DNA from: Quercus robur
Lineage: Eukaryota; Streptophyta; Magnoliopsida; Fagales; Fagaceae
DNA length: 64,000 bases
Assembly: GCF_932294415.1 (NCBI RefSeq)
Contig: NC_065536.1
Span: 17,419,974-17,483,973, forward strand
Reading direction: 5' to 3'
Below, piece after piece: positions 22,885 through 33,544 of this stretch (positions are counted from its first letter, which is position 1; each line of letters opens with the position of its first letter). The notes under the pieces were generated by a model. That model did no database searches, was not told the origin of the DNA, and saw only the letters and a list, made by a program, of their open reading frames with translations. A program made the position numbers and the translations under genes.

Positions 22885-23060
22885 AACTGCCTGTAGCTTT
22901 GTAACATCTTTCTTCTTCTTATCCTCTGTTTCTGCAGTAGCAGCAGTAGTTTCTGCAGTAGTAGCAGTAGCTTTTGTAGTGACTTTCTTCTTAACTTTCT
23001 TCTGTTTAGATGAGACTTCCTTAGATTCAACTCTATTGCTTTCACATTTAGTATTGCCAG
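22885..23060 (-). other. Lysine/alanine-rich coding-like remnant
   Basis: One minus-strand frame reads as a low-complexity tail rich in K, T and A (phrases like SSKQKKVKKKVTTKATAT and ETEDKKKKDVTKLQA). This kind of tail occurs on many nuclear or nucleolar proteins, and no family can be named. It may be a captured or processed-gene fragment, or chance. Confidence 0.25.
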
Positions 23061-23405
23061 GCTTTTATTATAACTTATAACAGACATAAAACGTTAAAGA
23101 TTTGAATGGGTTTTGAATGCCAGACCTTAGATGGACTTGGAATTTTGTATTGGGTATGAAATGAATAATAGGTGTATTTAATAATGTAAGGTGTGTTGAC
23201 CATATAAAAATTTGTTTGAGGTGTGGAGTTTTTGGCTATTTTGGGACATAATTTCATAACCATACCAGATGTGATGTTGTAACGGGTATTGTTGACATTT
23301 GTTTGTACTTTGCTTGGATAAAATGTTTTTTAATTGATGTTGAAAAAAAGTATTATATTTGTCACTAACATTTTGTAAATTTCATTTGACTTGAATAGGT
23401 TTGCG

Positions 23406-25337
23406 ATGAATTCAATTTGTACATTATTATACTATGGCGGAGAGCCTTGCTGTGATGATGAGAAGCAGGGATTGCCGTATAAAGGGCCAGGTAAAAAGTG
23501 CGAGATTATTCTGCTAAATAGTAGCTTGAACACCCTGGATGGTTTGAAAAGGCAAATTATGAAAGAGCTGGATGTGAACCCTCAGTCGCATGACATAACA
23601 ATTACTTATCGTGCTCCTCATGAAGTCCTCAGTCACCACGTGACATACAGGCATGTATTGATAAAAGGAAACAAACATGTTAAGATCATGTTTGACAAGA
23701 TGAAGTCAACGCCCGAAGTAAAAGATATTGAGTTGTATATAAGTGTGAAACCTCGTATGGAAGTTGGAGGGAAAGAAGGGCAAAAAAAAACTTTGGAGGG
23801 TGAGGGATGCATCAACAACACTGTTGCAATCAAGTCTGCTCCTTACAAGGTGCAGGACATGAAACAGAAGTCACTTGTTATGGATTGGGATGAATACTAC
23901 AATCTGTTACCAAAATTGATGATGGCACTTAAAGATTCAAATCCAACTACAAAGGTTGAATGGAACTTCGTTAACAGTCCAGTCCAAGGAAATGCTTTCT
24001 TTCGGCGTGTATTTTGGGCTTTTGGTCCTTCAATTGAAGGGTTCAAACATTGTAGGGCAGTTATCAGTATTGATGCAATGGTTTTGTATGGAAAATACCA
24101 AGCCTGGTTGTTGATTGCAATGGCAGTTGATGCTGAAAATGAAGTTTTTCCACTTGCCTTTGCTATTGTGGAAGGAGAATCGTGCGCTAGCTGGTCATGG
24201 TTTTTATCTTGTATTAGGTTGTATGTCACTCAACGCCAAGGGATTTGTCTCATATCTTCCCAACACAAAGGTATCATTTCAGCCCTATCTAATCCGCTTT
24301 TTTGTTGGCGGCCTGATAATATGTTTCATCGATTCTGTCTTCGTCACATAGCAAGCAATTTCAATGAAAGGTTTCATGACAAACATTTGATGGAATTGAT
24401 TATGAAGGCAGGTCATGCTAATCAGCTTAGGAAATTCAATGCTATAATGGAGGCCATTAGAAATTATAATTCAGATGCTGGAAAAAGCTTGGATGAAATC
24501 CCACTTGAAATGTGGACCTTGGCATATGATGGTGGGCGGCGTTATGGGGTAATGACCACTCACTTACCTGCGTGCTTAGATGTTTTATTGAAAGGTGCAC
24601 AGAATCTGCCTATAACTGCGATGGTGCAATCAATTTTCATTAAACTTGCTCAGTACTTCAATAATCGCCGCAGTAAGATTCAAGCTCAACTAAAAGAAGG
24701 TCAATTATTCAGTAAATATGCCATAAATAAATTTGATAGATATGTGGAGAAGTCAAAAAGGCATACTATAACAATCTTTGATCGGGAGCATGGTACATTT
24801 CAAATATGGATATCTATGAATCCAGGGATTGTAAATAGAGGTAATGATTCTCAAGTGGGTACAGGGTTTGGGTTTGCAAGTAGGGGTGATCGTTCTCAAG
24901 CGGTTAAGTTGGATGAGAGAACATGCAGTTGTGGGAAATGGCAGATATTTAAGATCCCTTGTTCCCATGTAATTGCATCCTGTCATGCTGTGTCACTGAA
25001 TAGCCACCAGTTTATTGATCCATGCTACAGATTGGCAGAACAATTTGCTTGCTATAAGCCACAATTTAATTCAATACCCAATGTCCCATACCAGCGAGAG
25101 GCCAATCTCCCCAAGTTATACACTAACCCTAGTATGGCTAGACAACAAAGTTGCCTAAAACCACCACCACTCCGGAATGAGATGGATTACAGGAAAAATC
25201 AACCGCCAAAACGCGGAGTGTGCCATCAAGAAGAACGTAATCATAGAAAACGTCCCAATGTGAACCTTACAGCTTCAAGTTGTGATTCTTCAACCCAGGT
25301 AATTGCTTCTAATAAATTATCACTTATAGTGTTTTAA
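23406..25337 (+). CDS. MULE-type transposase-like protein (MuDR family) with SWIM zinc finger
   Basis: The frame gives about 643 residues from the ATG at 23406, which lies just after a splice acceptor (TGAATAG|GTTTGCGATG). The N-terminal part has the LLYYGG...Y.GP..K start and ITITYRAP typical of MuDR N-terminal domains. The MULE DDE domain is at roughly 200-330 (SIDAMVLYGKYQAWLLIAMA, then FPLAFAIVEGE, W.WFL, CLRHIASNFNERF, LAYDGGRRYGVMTTHLP). The SWIM finger CSCGKWQIFKIPCSHVIASC is near 505-525, followed by a basic, proline-rich tail. The second catalytic Asp expected in ISDRHKGI is Ser here (ISSQHKGI) and the first motif is SIDAM instead of the usual DGT. The last codons lie around CAACCCAG|GTAATTG, a good splice donor at 25299, so the stop at 25335-25337 may belong to read-through into an intron. 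No terminal inverted repeats were found around it. It is either an immobile transposase or a domesticated MULE protein. Confidence 0.8.
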   Translation: MNSICTLLYYGGEPCCDDEKQGLPYKGPGKKCEIILLNSSLNTLDGLKRQIMKELDVNPQSHDITITYRAPHEVLSHHVTYRHVLIKGNKHVKIMFDKMKSTPEVKDIELYISVKPRMEVGGKEGQKKTLEGEGCINNTVAIKSAPYKVQDMKQKSLVMDWDEYYNLLPKLMMALKDSNPTTKVEWNFVNSPVQGNAFFRRVFWAFGPSIEGFKHCRAVISIDAMVLYGKYQAWLLIAMAVDAENEVFPLAFAIVEGESCASWSWFLSCIRLYVTQRQGICLISSQHKGIISALSNPLFCWRPDNMFHRFCLRHIASNFNERFHDKHLMELIMKAGHANQLRKFNAIMEAIRNYNSDAGKSLDEIPLEMWTLAYDGGRRYGVMTTHLPACLDVLLKGAQNLPITAMVQSIFIKLAQYFNNRRSKIQAQLKEGQLFSKYAINKFDRYVEKSKRHTITIFDREHGTFQIWISMNPGIVNRGNDSQVGTGFGFASRGDRSQAVKLDERTCSCGKWQIFKIPCSHVIASCHAVSLNSHQFIDPCYRLAEQFACYKPQFNSIPNVPYQREANLPKLYTNPSMARQQSCLKPPPLRNEMDYRKNQPPKRGVCHQEERNHRKRPNVNLTASSCDSSTQVIASNKLSLIVF

Positions 25338-25980
25338 TTTTTTTTCTTGCCTTTTTTGTATGTTTAAGAAATTTTTTTTAATCAGTATCCCAAAAGAATA
25401 TTAATTACAAAATCTTCAACATAACGTGCTTGTCATTAGAACATATATCTTAATTTTTGTTAATTGGACTTTATTATATTGAGTATAATTTGTATTTGTT
25501 AAGTGTTATACTAGACAATGTTTGGGTTCTTGTTTTAAATGTAATGATATCCTTATAATTCACTTTCTTTTTGATTGGTTGAGTGTCATGTACATCCTCA
25601 CATTGATATACATTGTCTTAGTTGTGTCCTCTGTAAGCTTAAGTTTTAATTGAAACTTGTGTGTATGTTCTCTTGCATTATATAAAAAATGAATATCGAA
25701 ATAAAATTGGGATAGACATTAATGGTAAATATAGTACTGAACGTCTTTCTTTTTTTCTTTTTTTAATTACAAACTTACAATTGGGATAGATATTTTGATA
25801 AATATAGGACTGAATGTCATTTTCAAAAGTTGTAAACAAGAAAATGGATTTAAGTATTGCTATGATCATGCTGAATTGATTGTTCACATACTTACATTTT
25901 GATAAATTTTTGTTTGTCCCAAATATATATGGAAAATAATGGGATTTTTGGTGACAAGTTTCATCCCAACCACTACAAGT
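25338..25980. other. AT-rich sequence 3' of the MULE-type gene
   Basis: Probably an intron or 3' flank of the transposase-like gene. A short phrase (AATTGGGATAGA.ATT...AAATATAG.ACTGAA.GTC) occurs twice near 25705 and 25780. Nothing else was recognised. Confidence 0.3.
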
Positions 25981-25984
25981 TATT

Positions 25985-26345
25985 TACGTCATGTATTACT
26001 ATTAGTATTAGGTGTAATGCAAATGAATTTTCATGTTATTTTTACTTAATATCTTTAATTTTACTGTATTTGATGCTTCCAATGAATTTTCAAGCAAAAG
26101 CAGGGTTCTAGCACTCAAATTTAGCCGAAAAGAAATGAAGAATCTGGACAAGAGGTTGGGACCTTTTCTTGACGTTTTGTTACAAGGCTCAGAAAGTTGG
26201 TGCTGATGTGAAAGGAAATCTACCTGTGGTGATCATGGATGAAGATTGCTAGGCTGACCACCAGGTAGTTTGGAATTGCTATTGTGATGTACAAAGTGGA
26301 TGATGAGGACTTTAAGCCCCCCAAGAAAAAAGGCACTGTACCTAC
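25985..26345 (+). repeat. Diverged repeat shared with 30450-30740, copy 1
   Basis: The stretch runs from TTTGATGCTTCCAATGAATT through GAATCTGGACAAGAGGT and GGGACCTTTTCTTGAC to GGAATTGCTATTGT and GATGAGGACTTTAAGCC. It matches 30460-30715 in the same orientation at roughly three-quarters identity by eye. Both copies contain a reading like KEMKNLDKRLGPFLD, which hints at a decayed exon, but no family is recognised. Each copy lies upstream of a U1 gene (D and E), so it may be part of an ancestral U1 spacer. Confidence 0.6.
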
Positions 26346-28910
26346 TATCTTTTTGTAAGTAACTAGTACTCCTATCTTTTTGTAAGAACTGAAATGACAG
26401 AAGTACTTCAAAGTGCTTTTTAAATCAGATCAGAAAACAATGGAAAGTGATTTCAGCAGATTTGTATGTTTCTTGGGAAAAAAGAATGAAAAAAAATATT
26501 AAAAGATCAAAATCCAAAACTGGGGGGATTTTGTTAAACAATACAATTTTTAATAAATACTTGGGAATTAGGATTTAAAAATATATATATATTTGGGGAA
26601 ATAGTTTTTTCATAAAATCATCTCTCCATTAACCTTTATTCTGATGAGATGGCTAAGATGAATTGGCCATTTTTAAATTGTTGTACTCTTGGAACTTGTC
26701 TTTGGAAGAGACGAGTTCTTTTATAATCTTAATGACCCCCTCCCCCTCTGTTTTTTCTCACACTTTCAAGGTGAAAACATTCTACTCTCTTGCTTTGCTT
26801 TGGACTATAGACTTGATGCAGTTGAATTAAAACTGGAGAATTTCTTATCAAAAAAAGAATTAAAAATGGAGAATTTGAAAATGTTTTTGGCATTGGAGAC
26901 TAGAGTTGTTTACACCGAGTAGCCCTAGGAAAATTTGGGGCCTTTTTTTTCCTCTAATTTTTTTTCGAATTATTGTGCATTGGGTTAGTTTTTATCTAAT
27001 AGATGGTTTTTCTATTTGGTACTCTTTTTTTGTTCATGGTGTTTTGGCTAGATTATTGTTCTTTTGTGGGTCCATGGTCATCTAGCCTGGTTCATAGGTT
27101 AATCCTTAGATTGTTTTGATGGTTATGAAACTTGATTGAGGAGTTGAAACGTTGCTATGAGATCAGTCTGCAAGTCAGGTGTTGTCGGATTGTTTACAGA
27201 AATGTCAGGCACTGTATAAGTCTCTTTTTGTCTTTTTTGTTTTGGATGGATCATATTTGTGAGATGAAATAATTTTGTGGGGTTTGATGTACTATATTGA
27301 GAGACTCATATGAGATTCTTTAAGCTGCATAGGATTTTGAGAGGTAAATTCTTGATGGAAATATTGCAGCACTTGAACATTCACATGTAACAGCTACAAG
27401 TGTTTTGCAGATAGAATTTCAATGTTCAGGAGGGTCTGATATGGAAATTTTTGGTTATAAGATATATTCTATTCTCATTCTGCTTTGTATTTTCTAATGA
27501 CATTGCCTCCATTTTCATGTTGTAATTGGTTGTTACCACTTACCATTGGTGTAAGTTGTGACTTGAGATTGGTTAGCCTAAAAATGAAACCAACTAGATT
27601 ATCTTAGGGTGGTTTGCTTGGTTCTCGGCTGAACACATGAACCAATAAAGGATGGTTTATTTTTGGGTTGTAGGAGCTGGATTATGTGACCCAAACAATG
27701 AACCAAACATGTATAAACCTAGGTATGGCAATGAAGTGGGTTACATGGGTCTCCTCTTTGTTCAATCTTTTTTTCATTGTTTTTGGTCCCAAGACCTCTA
27801 TCTCTCTTTCATGTACCTTCGTTATTCATCTGTAGGAGATTATCATACCTTCTCTTTCCCCACATTATACTTAATTAAATTTCAAAAGTGACAAGCCTGT
27901 GCATCATGTCCTTGTGTAGGGGATTAGCATTTTGTGTTGGTCTTTTAGTTCCTTTCATCTAATTGTATGTTTTCTTTTCGTGTAAAACAAGGTTTGTTAC
28001 TTTTTCTCAGTTTTAATTTTACCACATTATTGGACTAAGTTGGTAGTGTGACACAAAATTATAGCAGTTTGGAGCAATAGGTTGTCATGAGATACTTGCC
28101 CCATCATCTTCTCTTCTTCCACATATAGGTTAGTACCTCCATCACTCCATGTCTTGAGTTATCAATCATTCACTTATTTGTCCTGTAATACATTTAAGAC
28201 ACAATTCTTGCTGCAAAATATGTTTTTGCATTTAACTTTAGTATTAATTTTTATTAGTTGTCTTGTAATTTTTATTAATTTTTACAAGACAATGGTTGTA
28301 TAGAAGATAAACTACAGTCCAGTCCAACGAAATTCTGGCTGCACATACTAATAAATAAATTAAACTTTCGTATTAATTTTTATTGCCACTAATATATTTT
28401 TAGTTTTTCATTGTGTAATTTTATTGTAATTAACTTTCTTTGGAAGGAAAATGTATAACCTTTTGGTGAAAAAAACACAACTAAAATCATATGTATTCAT
28501 TGTGATTTTATATACATATTATTATTATTTGAAAAAATGATAGCAAAGTTTTATCAGTAAGACTAACTGTATGATACATCAGTATTGAGAAGAGACGAGA
28601 CGCAATACAGGATGGGGGGTACTCCTCTATGGTCTACCAAATATCCTTTGTATGACTTGGGGGTATTTACAAACATGACCTATATCATCCCTGTTGTGTA
28701 GGAGAGGTAACTTTTTATTATTACAATTCATTAGTTGAGGGCAGAATATTTGAACCTTATATGTCTTTGTCAGAAACACCAAAAAATATTGGTTGAGGTA
28801 TTAGAGCTCTTGGGGTGTAGGAAGGTCCAAAGCAAGCATCAGATTCCAAATAGTCCTGGATTCTAGATCAATGATAACTGAAGTAATAAGCTATAAGCCA
28901 CTAGTTTTTC
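26346..28910. other. Intergenic DNA before U1-D, no gene recognised
   Basis: Mostly AT-rich with T-rich runs and short frames without motifs. A sharper feature is a short inverted phrase TTGTAATTTTTATTAATTTTTACAA (about 28264-28290). Nothing else is supportable. Confidence 0.3.
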
Positions 28911-28911
28911 A

Positions 28912-28964
28912 GGTACCACATCGAATGAAACAAAAGAGGAGAGACCAAGGCTTGTTATAAATAA
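28912..28964 (+). promoter_or_regulatory. U1-D promoter: USE and TATA box
   Basis: GGTACCACATCG (28912-28923) carries the same one-base USE variant as copy A. TATAAATAA (28956-28964) follows after 32 bases, and the RNA start is 31 bases after the TATA start. Confidence 0.85.
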
Positions 28965-28986
28965 GGTGCGGCCAACACCAAGCAAC

Positions 28987-29147
28987 ATACTTACCTGGAC
29001 GGGGTCAATGGGTGATCAATAAGGCCTATGGCCTAGGTTGGTGACTTCCATTGCACTTAGGAGGGGTGCCAGCCTAAGGTCTCCCCAAGTGGGAGAGCCT
29101 ACGTCATAATTTGTGGCAGTGGGGGCCTGCGTTCGCGCGGCCCCTAC
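28987..29147 (+). ncRNA. U1: U1 spliceosomal snRNA, copy D
   Basis: 161 nt with canonical ATACTTACCTGGACGGGG, a stem-loop I loop GATCAATAAGG, the U1A loop CCATTGCAC, the Sm site ATAATTTGTGG and the 3' hairpin GCCTGCGTTCGCGCGGC. The last bases are CCCCTAC instead of CCCCTGC. A 3'-box-like CAATGTTAGTCTTAAG follows. It looks functional, close to copies F and G. Confidence 0.92.
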
Positions 29148-29435
29148 ACAATGTTAGTCTTAAGTTTTCTACTTTATAGTTTTAGCGTGTATGCTTGAAG
29201 GCTGCTGGGTTAGGTCGATTAAGAATTACTAAAAGTAAATCATATTGCAAGAACTTCTAAATGGAATATGGCTGGTTTATTTGGTTTTCAGCGTAAGTAT
29301 ATTTATTTTTATTTTATAAGAAAAATATAATTTTGTCATTTTTAGCATGATGTTTTTTCTGCTCCAAAGTCAAGCACCGGACATGCTTGTATTTCTATTT
29401 TCTATATCGTTTGTGGCAGCTAATGGCAAAACTTT

Positions 29436-29680
29436 CTTGTTTCAGCACTTTTATTACATTTCCACACCATTTAAATGCAAATTGGGGTTCTCGTAGTTTA
29501 CCTGTATTAAATCCTCAAATGTTTGTCTATTTTAAAATCAGAGTCCAACGTATAAATTAAGTCATTTTATTTACCTTTGCAATAAAGGATCTGCAACAGG
29601 TAGTCTCGGCCAATAATAATGCTGGAATCATGATTCATGAGCACCACTGTTGTGCACTAATGAGAAACTATTTTCATCCG
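29436..29680 (+). repeat. U1 spacer fragment related to 12055-12240
   Basis: TTCAGCACTTTTATTACATTTC, ACCATTTAAATGCAAATTGGG, TTAAATCCT and AATAATGCTGGAATCATG followed by GTGCACTAATGAGAAA run in the same order as TTCAGCGCTTGATTCCATTTC, ACCATTTGAAGGCATTTTGGG and so on upstream of U1-B. It is a diverged homologous spacer, so copies B/C and the D-E interval share ancestry beyond the RNA itself. Confidence 0.6.
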
Positions 29681-30449
29681 TCCCCAAACCATTTATCCTA
29701 AAAAAATCATTTGTAATTGGGCATGTGGACATTTTGGCTGCTGGTGTTGTTAAAATTTTTGCCTATATTGCATGTTGGACCATTTAAAATATAGTTTCAA
29801 ATTTATTTATTTGTCTAATGTTTAGTTTATTCTAATTTATGAATCAAAATCCAAAAACTATGACCACAAAAAATTACACAGCTTGCTATGTGGTTGTAGC
29901 AAAAGTTGAGCAATTTTTTGTGGTCTTAGAATTTTTCAAAATCCCAAGTTGGTGTGTCTCAATGTGCTAAATTTAAGGAATCATGCCGGTAAGTATTAAA
30001 TGGTAGCAAGCAAACTTTTAAGAGTATAGGCAATTTGGCCAAAATTTATGGTCATAGATCATGTAAGTGTGTTTGACTTATTTGCTAAACAAATGATAAT
30101 AAACAAGTATTTTTCTTGAGTTCAACTTAAACTATTCATAAACATTTTGGTTCATATACCATTCTATTTAATAGAAGCTGTTGGCTTGTACTTGAGCTTA
30201 CTTTGGGTTTTACAAGTGTTTCTAAAGGCACTTTACAAAACTTCTTTTGAGCCAATGGATGAGCCGAGAGCAAGTCCTCTTTTATAATCCAAATCTTATT
30301 ATTCCGAATTCCCTAATGATTTTCCATATGGGTGTGAGAAAAAACAAAATAGTGAGTCCAAAAGTACTTGGGCTTAGCAAAAATGGCCTCAATGATTATG
30401 ATATCAATTCTTAAATACTTTTTGACGTTTCGTCCTTGTATCGTACCTA

Positions 30450-30740
30450 ATTTTCCGTAATTTTATTTGAATTTGACGCTTCCATTGATATGTCAAACAA
30501 AAGCATGGATCCATGTAGCACTTAATTTTAACGGAAAAGAACTGGAGAATCTGGACAAGAGGTCGGGACCTTTTCTTGACATACGTACAAGCCTCAGAAA
30601 TTTGGTGCTCATGTCATGTGAAAGGAAATCTACTTGCGGCGGTCATGAATGAAGATTGGTGGGTTAGGAATTGCTATTGTAGCCTACGAGTGCATGATAA
30701 GGACTTAAGCCACCAAAAAAAGAAAAAAGAGCACCATGCC
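30450..30740 (+). repeat. Diverged repeat shared with 25985-26345, copy 2
   Basis: It carries TTTGACGCTTCCATTGATATG...GAATCTGGACAAGAGGT, GGGACCTTTTCTTGAC, then GGAATTGCTATTGTAG and GATAAGGACTTAAGCC. A 61-codon frame (30467-30652) runs through it (FNGKELENLDKRSGPFLD), but the frame is not the same throughout in the other copy, so coding is not supported. Confidence 0.55.
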
Positions 30741-30947
30741 TAGTACCAATAGGCAAAATCCATCGCCATCTGAGGGACCAGAATGCTTGACGACTTTGCT
30801 GTGACTGAGTGAGGTGAAGCTAATTTGGCACAGTATTGTTAGGCGTAAAGGGGTGCCAAGAAACATTATGATTTGTGTTATGTTATACTACCCACAAGAA
30901 AGCCAATCCTGGTTTTGTGAAGAATGCGGATTTTAAACATTGTTGTT

Positions 30948-30999
30948 GTCCCACATTGAATGGGTATAAAAATAGTGAGGTGGATGGTTGTGTATAAAT
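30948..30999 (+). promoter_or_regulatory. U1-E promoter: USE and TATA box
   Basis: GTCCCACATTG (30948-30958) has one change from the USE consensus at the C of CATCG. TATAAAT (30993-30999) is 34 bases further. Spacing to the RNA start at 31024 is 31 bases. Confidence 0.8.
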
Positions 31000-31023
31000 T
31001 AAAAGCAAGAGGCACTGGAAAAC

Positions 31024-31182
31024 ATACATACCTGGACGGGGTCTATGGGCGATCAACAAGGCTCATGGCCTAGGTCGGTGGCCTCCATTGCACTTAGGAG
31101 GTGCACCAGCCTAACATCTCCCAATGCGGAGAGTGTACGTCATAATTTGTGGTAGCGGGGGCTGTGTTCGCGCGGCCCCTGT
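31024..31182 (+). ncRNA. U1: U1 snRNA variant or pseudogene, copy E
   Basis: 159 nt. The 5' arm reads ATACATACCTG instead of ATACTTACCTG, a U-to-A change at position 5, the base that pairs with intron position +4. Further changes are spread through it: GTCTATGGGCGATCAACAAGG in stem-loop I, GGAGGTGCACCAGCCTAACATC in the middle, GCGGAGAGTGTACG, and a shortened GGGGGCTGTG in the last hairpin. The U1A loop and Sm site (ATAATTTGTGG) remain. Promoter elements persist, so it could be transcribed as a variant U1 with altered 5' splice-site preference. The number of changes equally fits a pseudogene. Confidence 0.8.
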
Positions 31183-31199
31183 TAAATTTAATCCCAATT

Positions 31200-32440
31200 T
31201 ATTGCTAGATTTTTAATGTGTTTGATATTATGTGTACGGTAAGTCTATAGGCGTTTGATCCGTTCTCTCTGAAGAAAATGAATGTGTGAAATTTTGAAGG
31301 GCAATTTAGGGTGTGTATAAGTAGGAGTTTTTAATTTTTTTGAAAATAAAGTGCAGAAAATTTAAAAATTAAACAGTTAAACAACTGCTTAATTTTTATG
31401 ATTTGAAAATAGTTTTTTTTTTTTTAATTCAAACGGGTGGCACAATTTAACTTGAGAAATTGAAGAGCAATTTTATGTACAATGAATCGTAGAAAAATGT
31501 GCTGTTATAGATAAAAATATCTTAAACATGTGCTATTATAGGATAGTTGGGCCCTATTATATTTTTACATACTTTTTTACTCACATATTTCTATAAATGT
31601 TTTCAGTTTTTAAGTGCATGTACTAAATACTTCCTTATTTCTGGAGGGAAAAACCTTTTTTTTTTTTTTTTTAAGGTTTTCGTTAATAAGCAATGAAATT
31701 TCAATTATAATCATGGTATTCCCATCTACATGAGCAATCCATAGACAATTAGGTTTACTAACTAAAAGAAAAAAGGATCCTTTTGCAGGTTAAAATCCAT
31801 TATGGCTTAAATCTTTTTGTGAATTTTACTTATTATGAGTTTTTGGGCATGTTAGAGTAACGGGCCTGTGTAGATTTGGTTACTTATTAGTGCTAGGAGC
31901 AGGATGCGAGACATGAATTGAGAATTAAATCAGAGGAAGTCAATTCACACAAATAGAAGGGAAAAGGCATTAAGGAGGCCGTTGGGTACTGTTCATAAAT
32001 TGCTATAATGATTTGACAATGATGGTAATTGGGTAACCTATACGACCTTGGGTTTCAACTTTCAACTCAATTCCTATTATTAGATGTTTAATAATAATTA
32101 GTCATACTGTTTTTATTTTATTTATTTTTTAATACTAAACAAAGACACTTATTTAGAGAACAAAGTAGCTATCGTAGTGAAATTGCTGACAAAGTATGTT
32201 TAACAATAACATGAATACATTATTATTTCACCAGTCAATTACAAAATGGCCTAGTTGTAACTATTGGTCGTAATTAATCAAATAAAAGGATTGTGCCAAA
32301 GATAAAAGATTACTCTATAAGCCCTCACCACATGTGTGATGCTAAGGTTTGATCCGTGCTTTCTCTGATGAATATAATACCGAATGAGAGATAGGACTCG
32401 TAACTCATCTTTGGAGCAACGATGTCACGAGTGCGCAATA
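31200..32440. other. Spacer between U1-E and U1-F
   Basis: AT-rich, with T-runs at 31411-31426 and 31656-31672. No gene, no clear mobile-element ends. Confidence 0.35.
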
Positions 32441-32446
32441 AGCTTA

Positions 32447-32497
32447 AGTCCCACATCGGAAAACAAAAAAAGTAGAGGAGAGAATGGAGTATAAATA
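32447..32497 (+). promoter_or_regulatory. U1-F promoter: USE and TATA box
   Basis: AGTCCCACATCG (32447-32458) is an exact match to the plant USE. TATAAATA (32490-32497) follows after 31 bases. The RNA start at 32522 is 32 bases after the TATA start. It has the best promoter of the set. Confidence 0.9.
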
Positions 32498-32521
32498 AGA
32501 AGCAAGGAGCTACGTTACAAC

Positions 32522-32682
32522 ATACTTACCTGGACGGGGTCAATGGGTGATCAAAAAGGCCCATGGCCTAGGCTAGTGACCTCCATTGCACTTAGGAGGG
32601 GTGCTCGCCTAAGGTCTGCCCAAGTGGCAGAGCCTACGTCATAATTTGTGGTAGTGGGGGCCTGCGTTCGCGCGGCCCCTGT
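32522..32682 (+). ncRNA. U1: U1 spliceosomal snRNA, copy F
   Basis: 161 nt with all landmarks in consensus form: ATACTTACCTGGACGGGG, a GATCAAAAAGG loop, CCATTGCAC, paired GTCTGCCC/GTGGCAGAG arms (a compensating change relative to GTCTCCCC/GTGGGAGAG), Sm site ATAATTTGTGG, and hairpin GCCTGCGTTCGCGCGGC. A 3'-box-like CATTTCTAGCCAAAA follows. With an exact USE it is the most likely fully active copy. The RNA base-pairs with 5' splice sites as the first step of intron recognition. Confidence 0.95.
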
Positions 32683-32834
32683 CCATTTCTAGCCAAAAAT
32701 TTTATACTGGAGGGGTGTGTACCCCCTCCTTAAGTTGTATTGAAGTGAAAAAATTGAGTCTGTTGGAGGAAAACGAATCGTTAAACTGTGTTAATAATTA
32801 AGTACAAATAAATTCAATTTGAATGGAGAATAAA

Positions 32835-33505
32835 ATTATGGCCGGAGTGCGTACTTTTTCCTGTTTTCATATGTAAAACCATGCAAAATCCAGCCAGTTT
32901 TACATATTTTGCATCAAAAAATTTTCATATCATTGCTATTTACACATTTGTTATTTGTTACAGTAATTGTGCATCACTTTTTTCTCTCTCTCTACTTCAT
33001 GCACAACGAACTCAGTGGCTTCTTTTCTCATCTTTTTCCTCAGATAAACACATACACCCACACACAAACAAATCAACATAGATGTACACAAATACACCCA
33101 CACGGACAAACAAATTGGTACTTGATTAGTGCTTTTGTCCGTTACTTGATTAGTGCTTATGGGTCAACGGGAATGGGTTTTGAGGCGGCCTGTAGAAGAG
33201 ATGATACTTGAGGTGGCTTAAGGGTTGAACACAGGTAGAGGAGATCTAACCGAGAGGGAGTGGAGATTGGGTCTTGTTTGAGGAGCGAGTATGGGTCTTA
33301 CGGGTTTTGCAATGAAGGTGTTTGATGTTTATTCTTAGTAAGTGTGGAAGAAAAGAAGCAAGAGAAAGTGAGGGGTTTGAGATGGCGGTGAAGGTGTCTA
33401 TGGGGATCTGACCAAGAGGGTGTGGAGAGGACCGAGAGGGAACGGTGATTTGTATTTAGAAATGGGTATAGAGATGGGTATAAAGAGAGAGCAACAAATC
33501 AGAAA

Positions 33506-33544
<39 letters not shown>

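Noticed and set aside
23391-23405. Start of the transposase-like protein at TTG (23391)
   Set aside because: A splice acceptor AG lies at 23397-23398, so the first usable start in the exon is the ATG at 23406.
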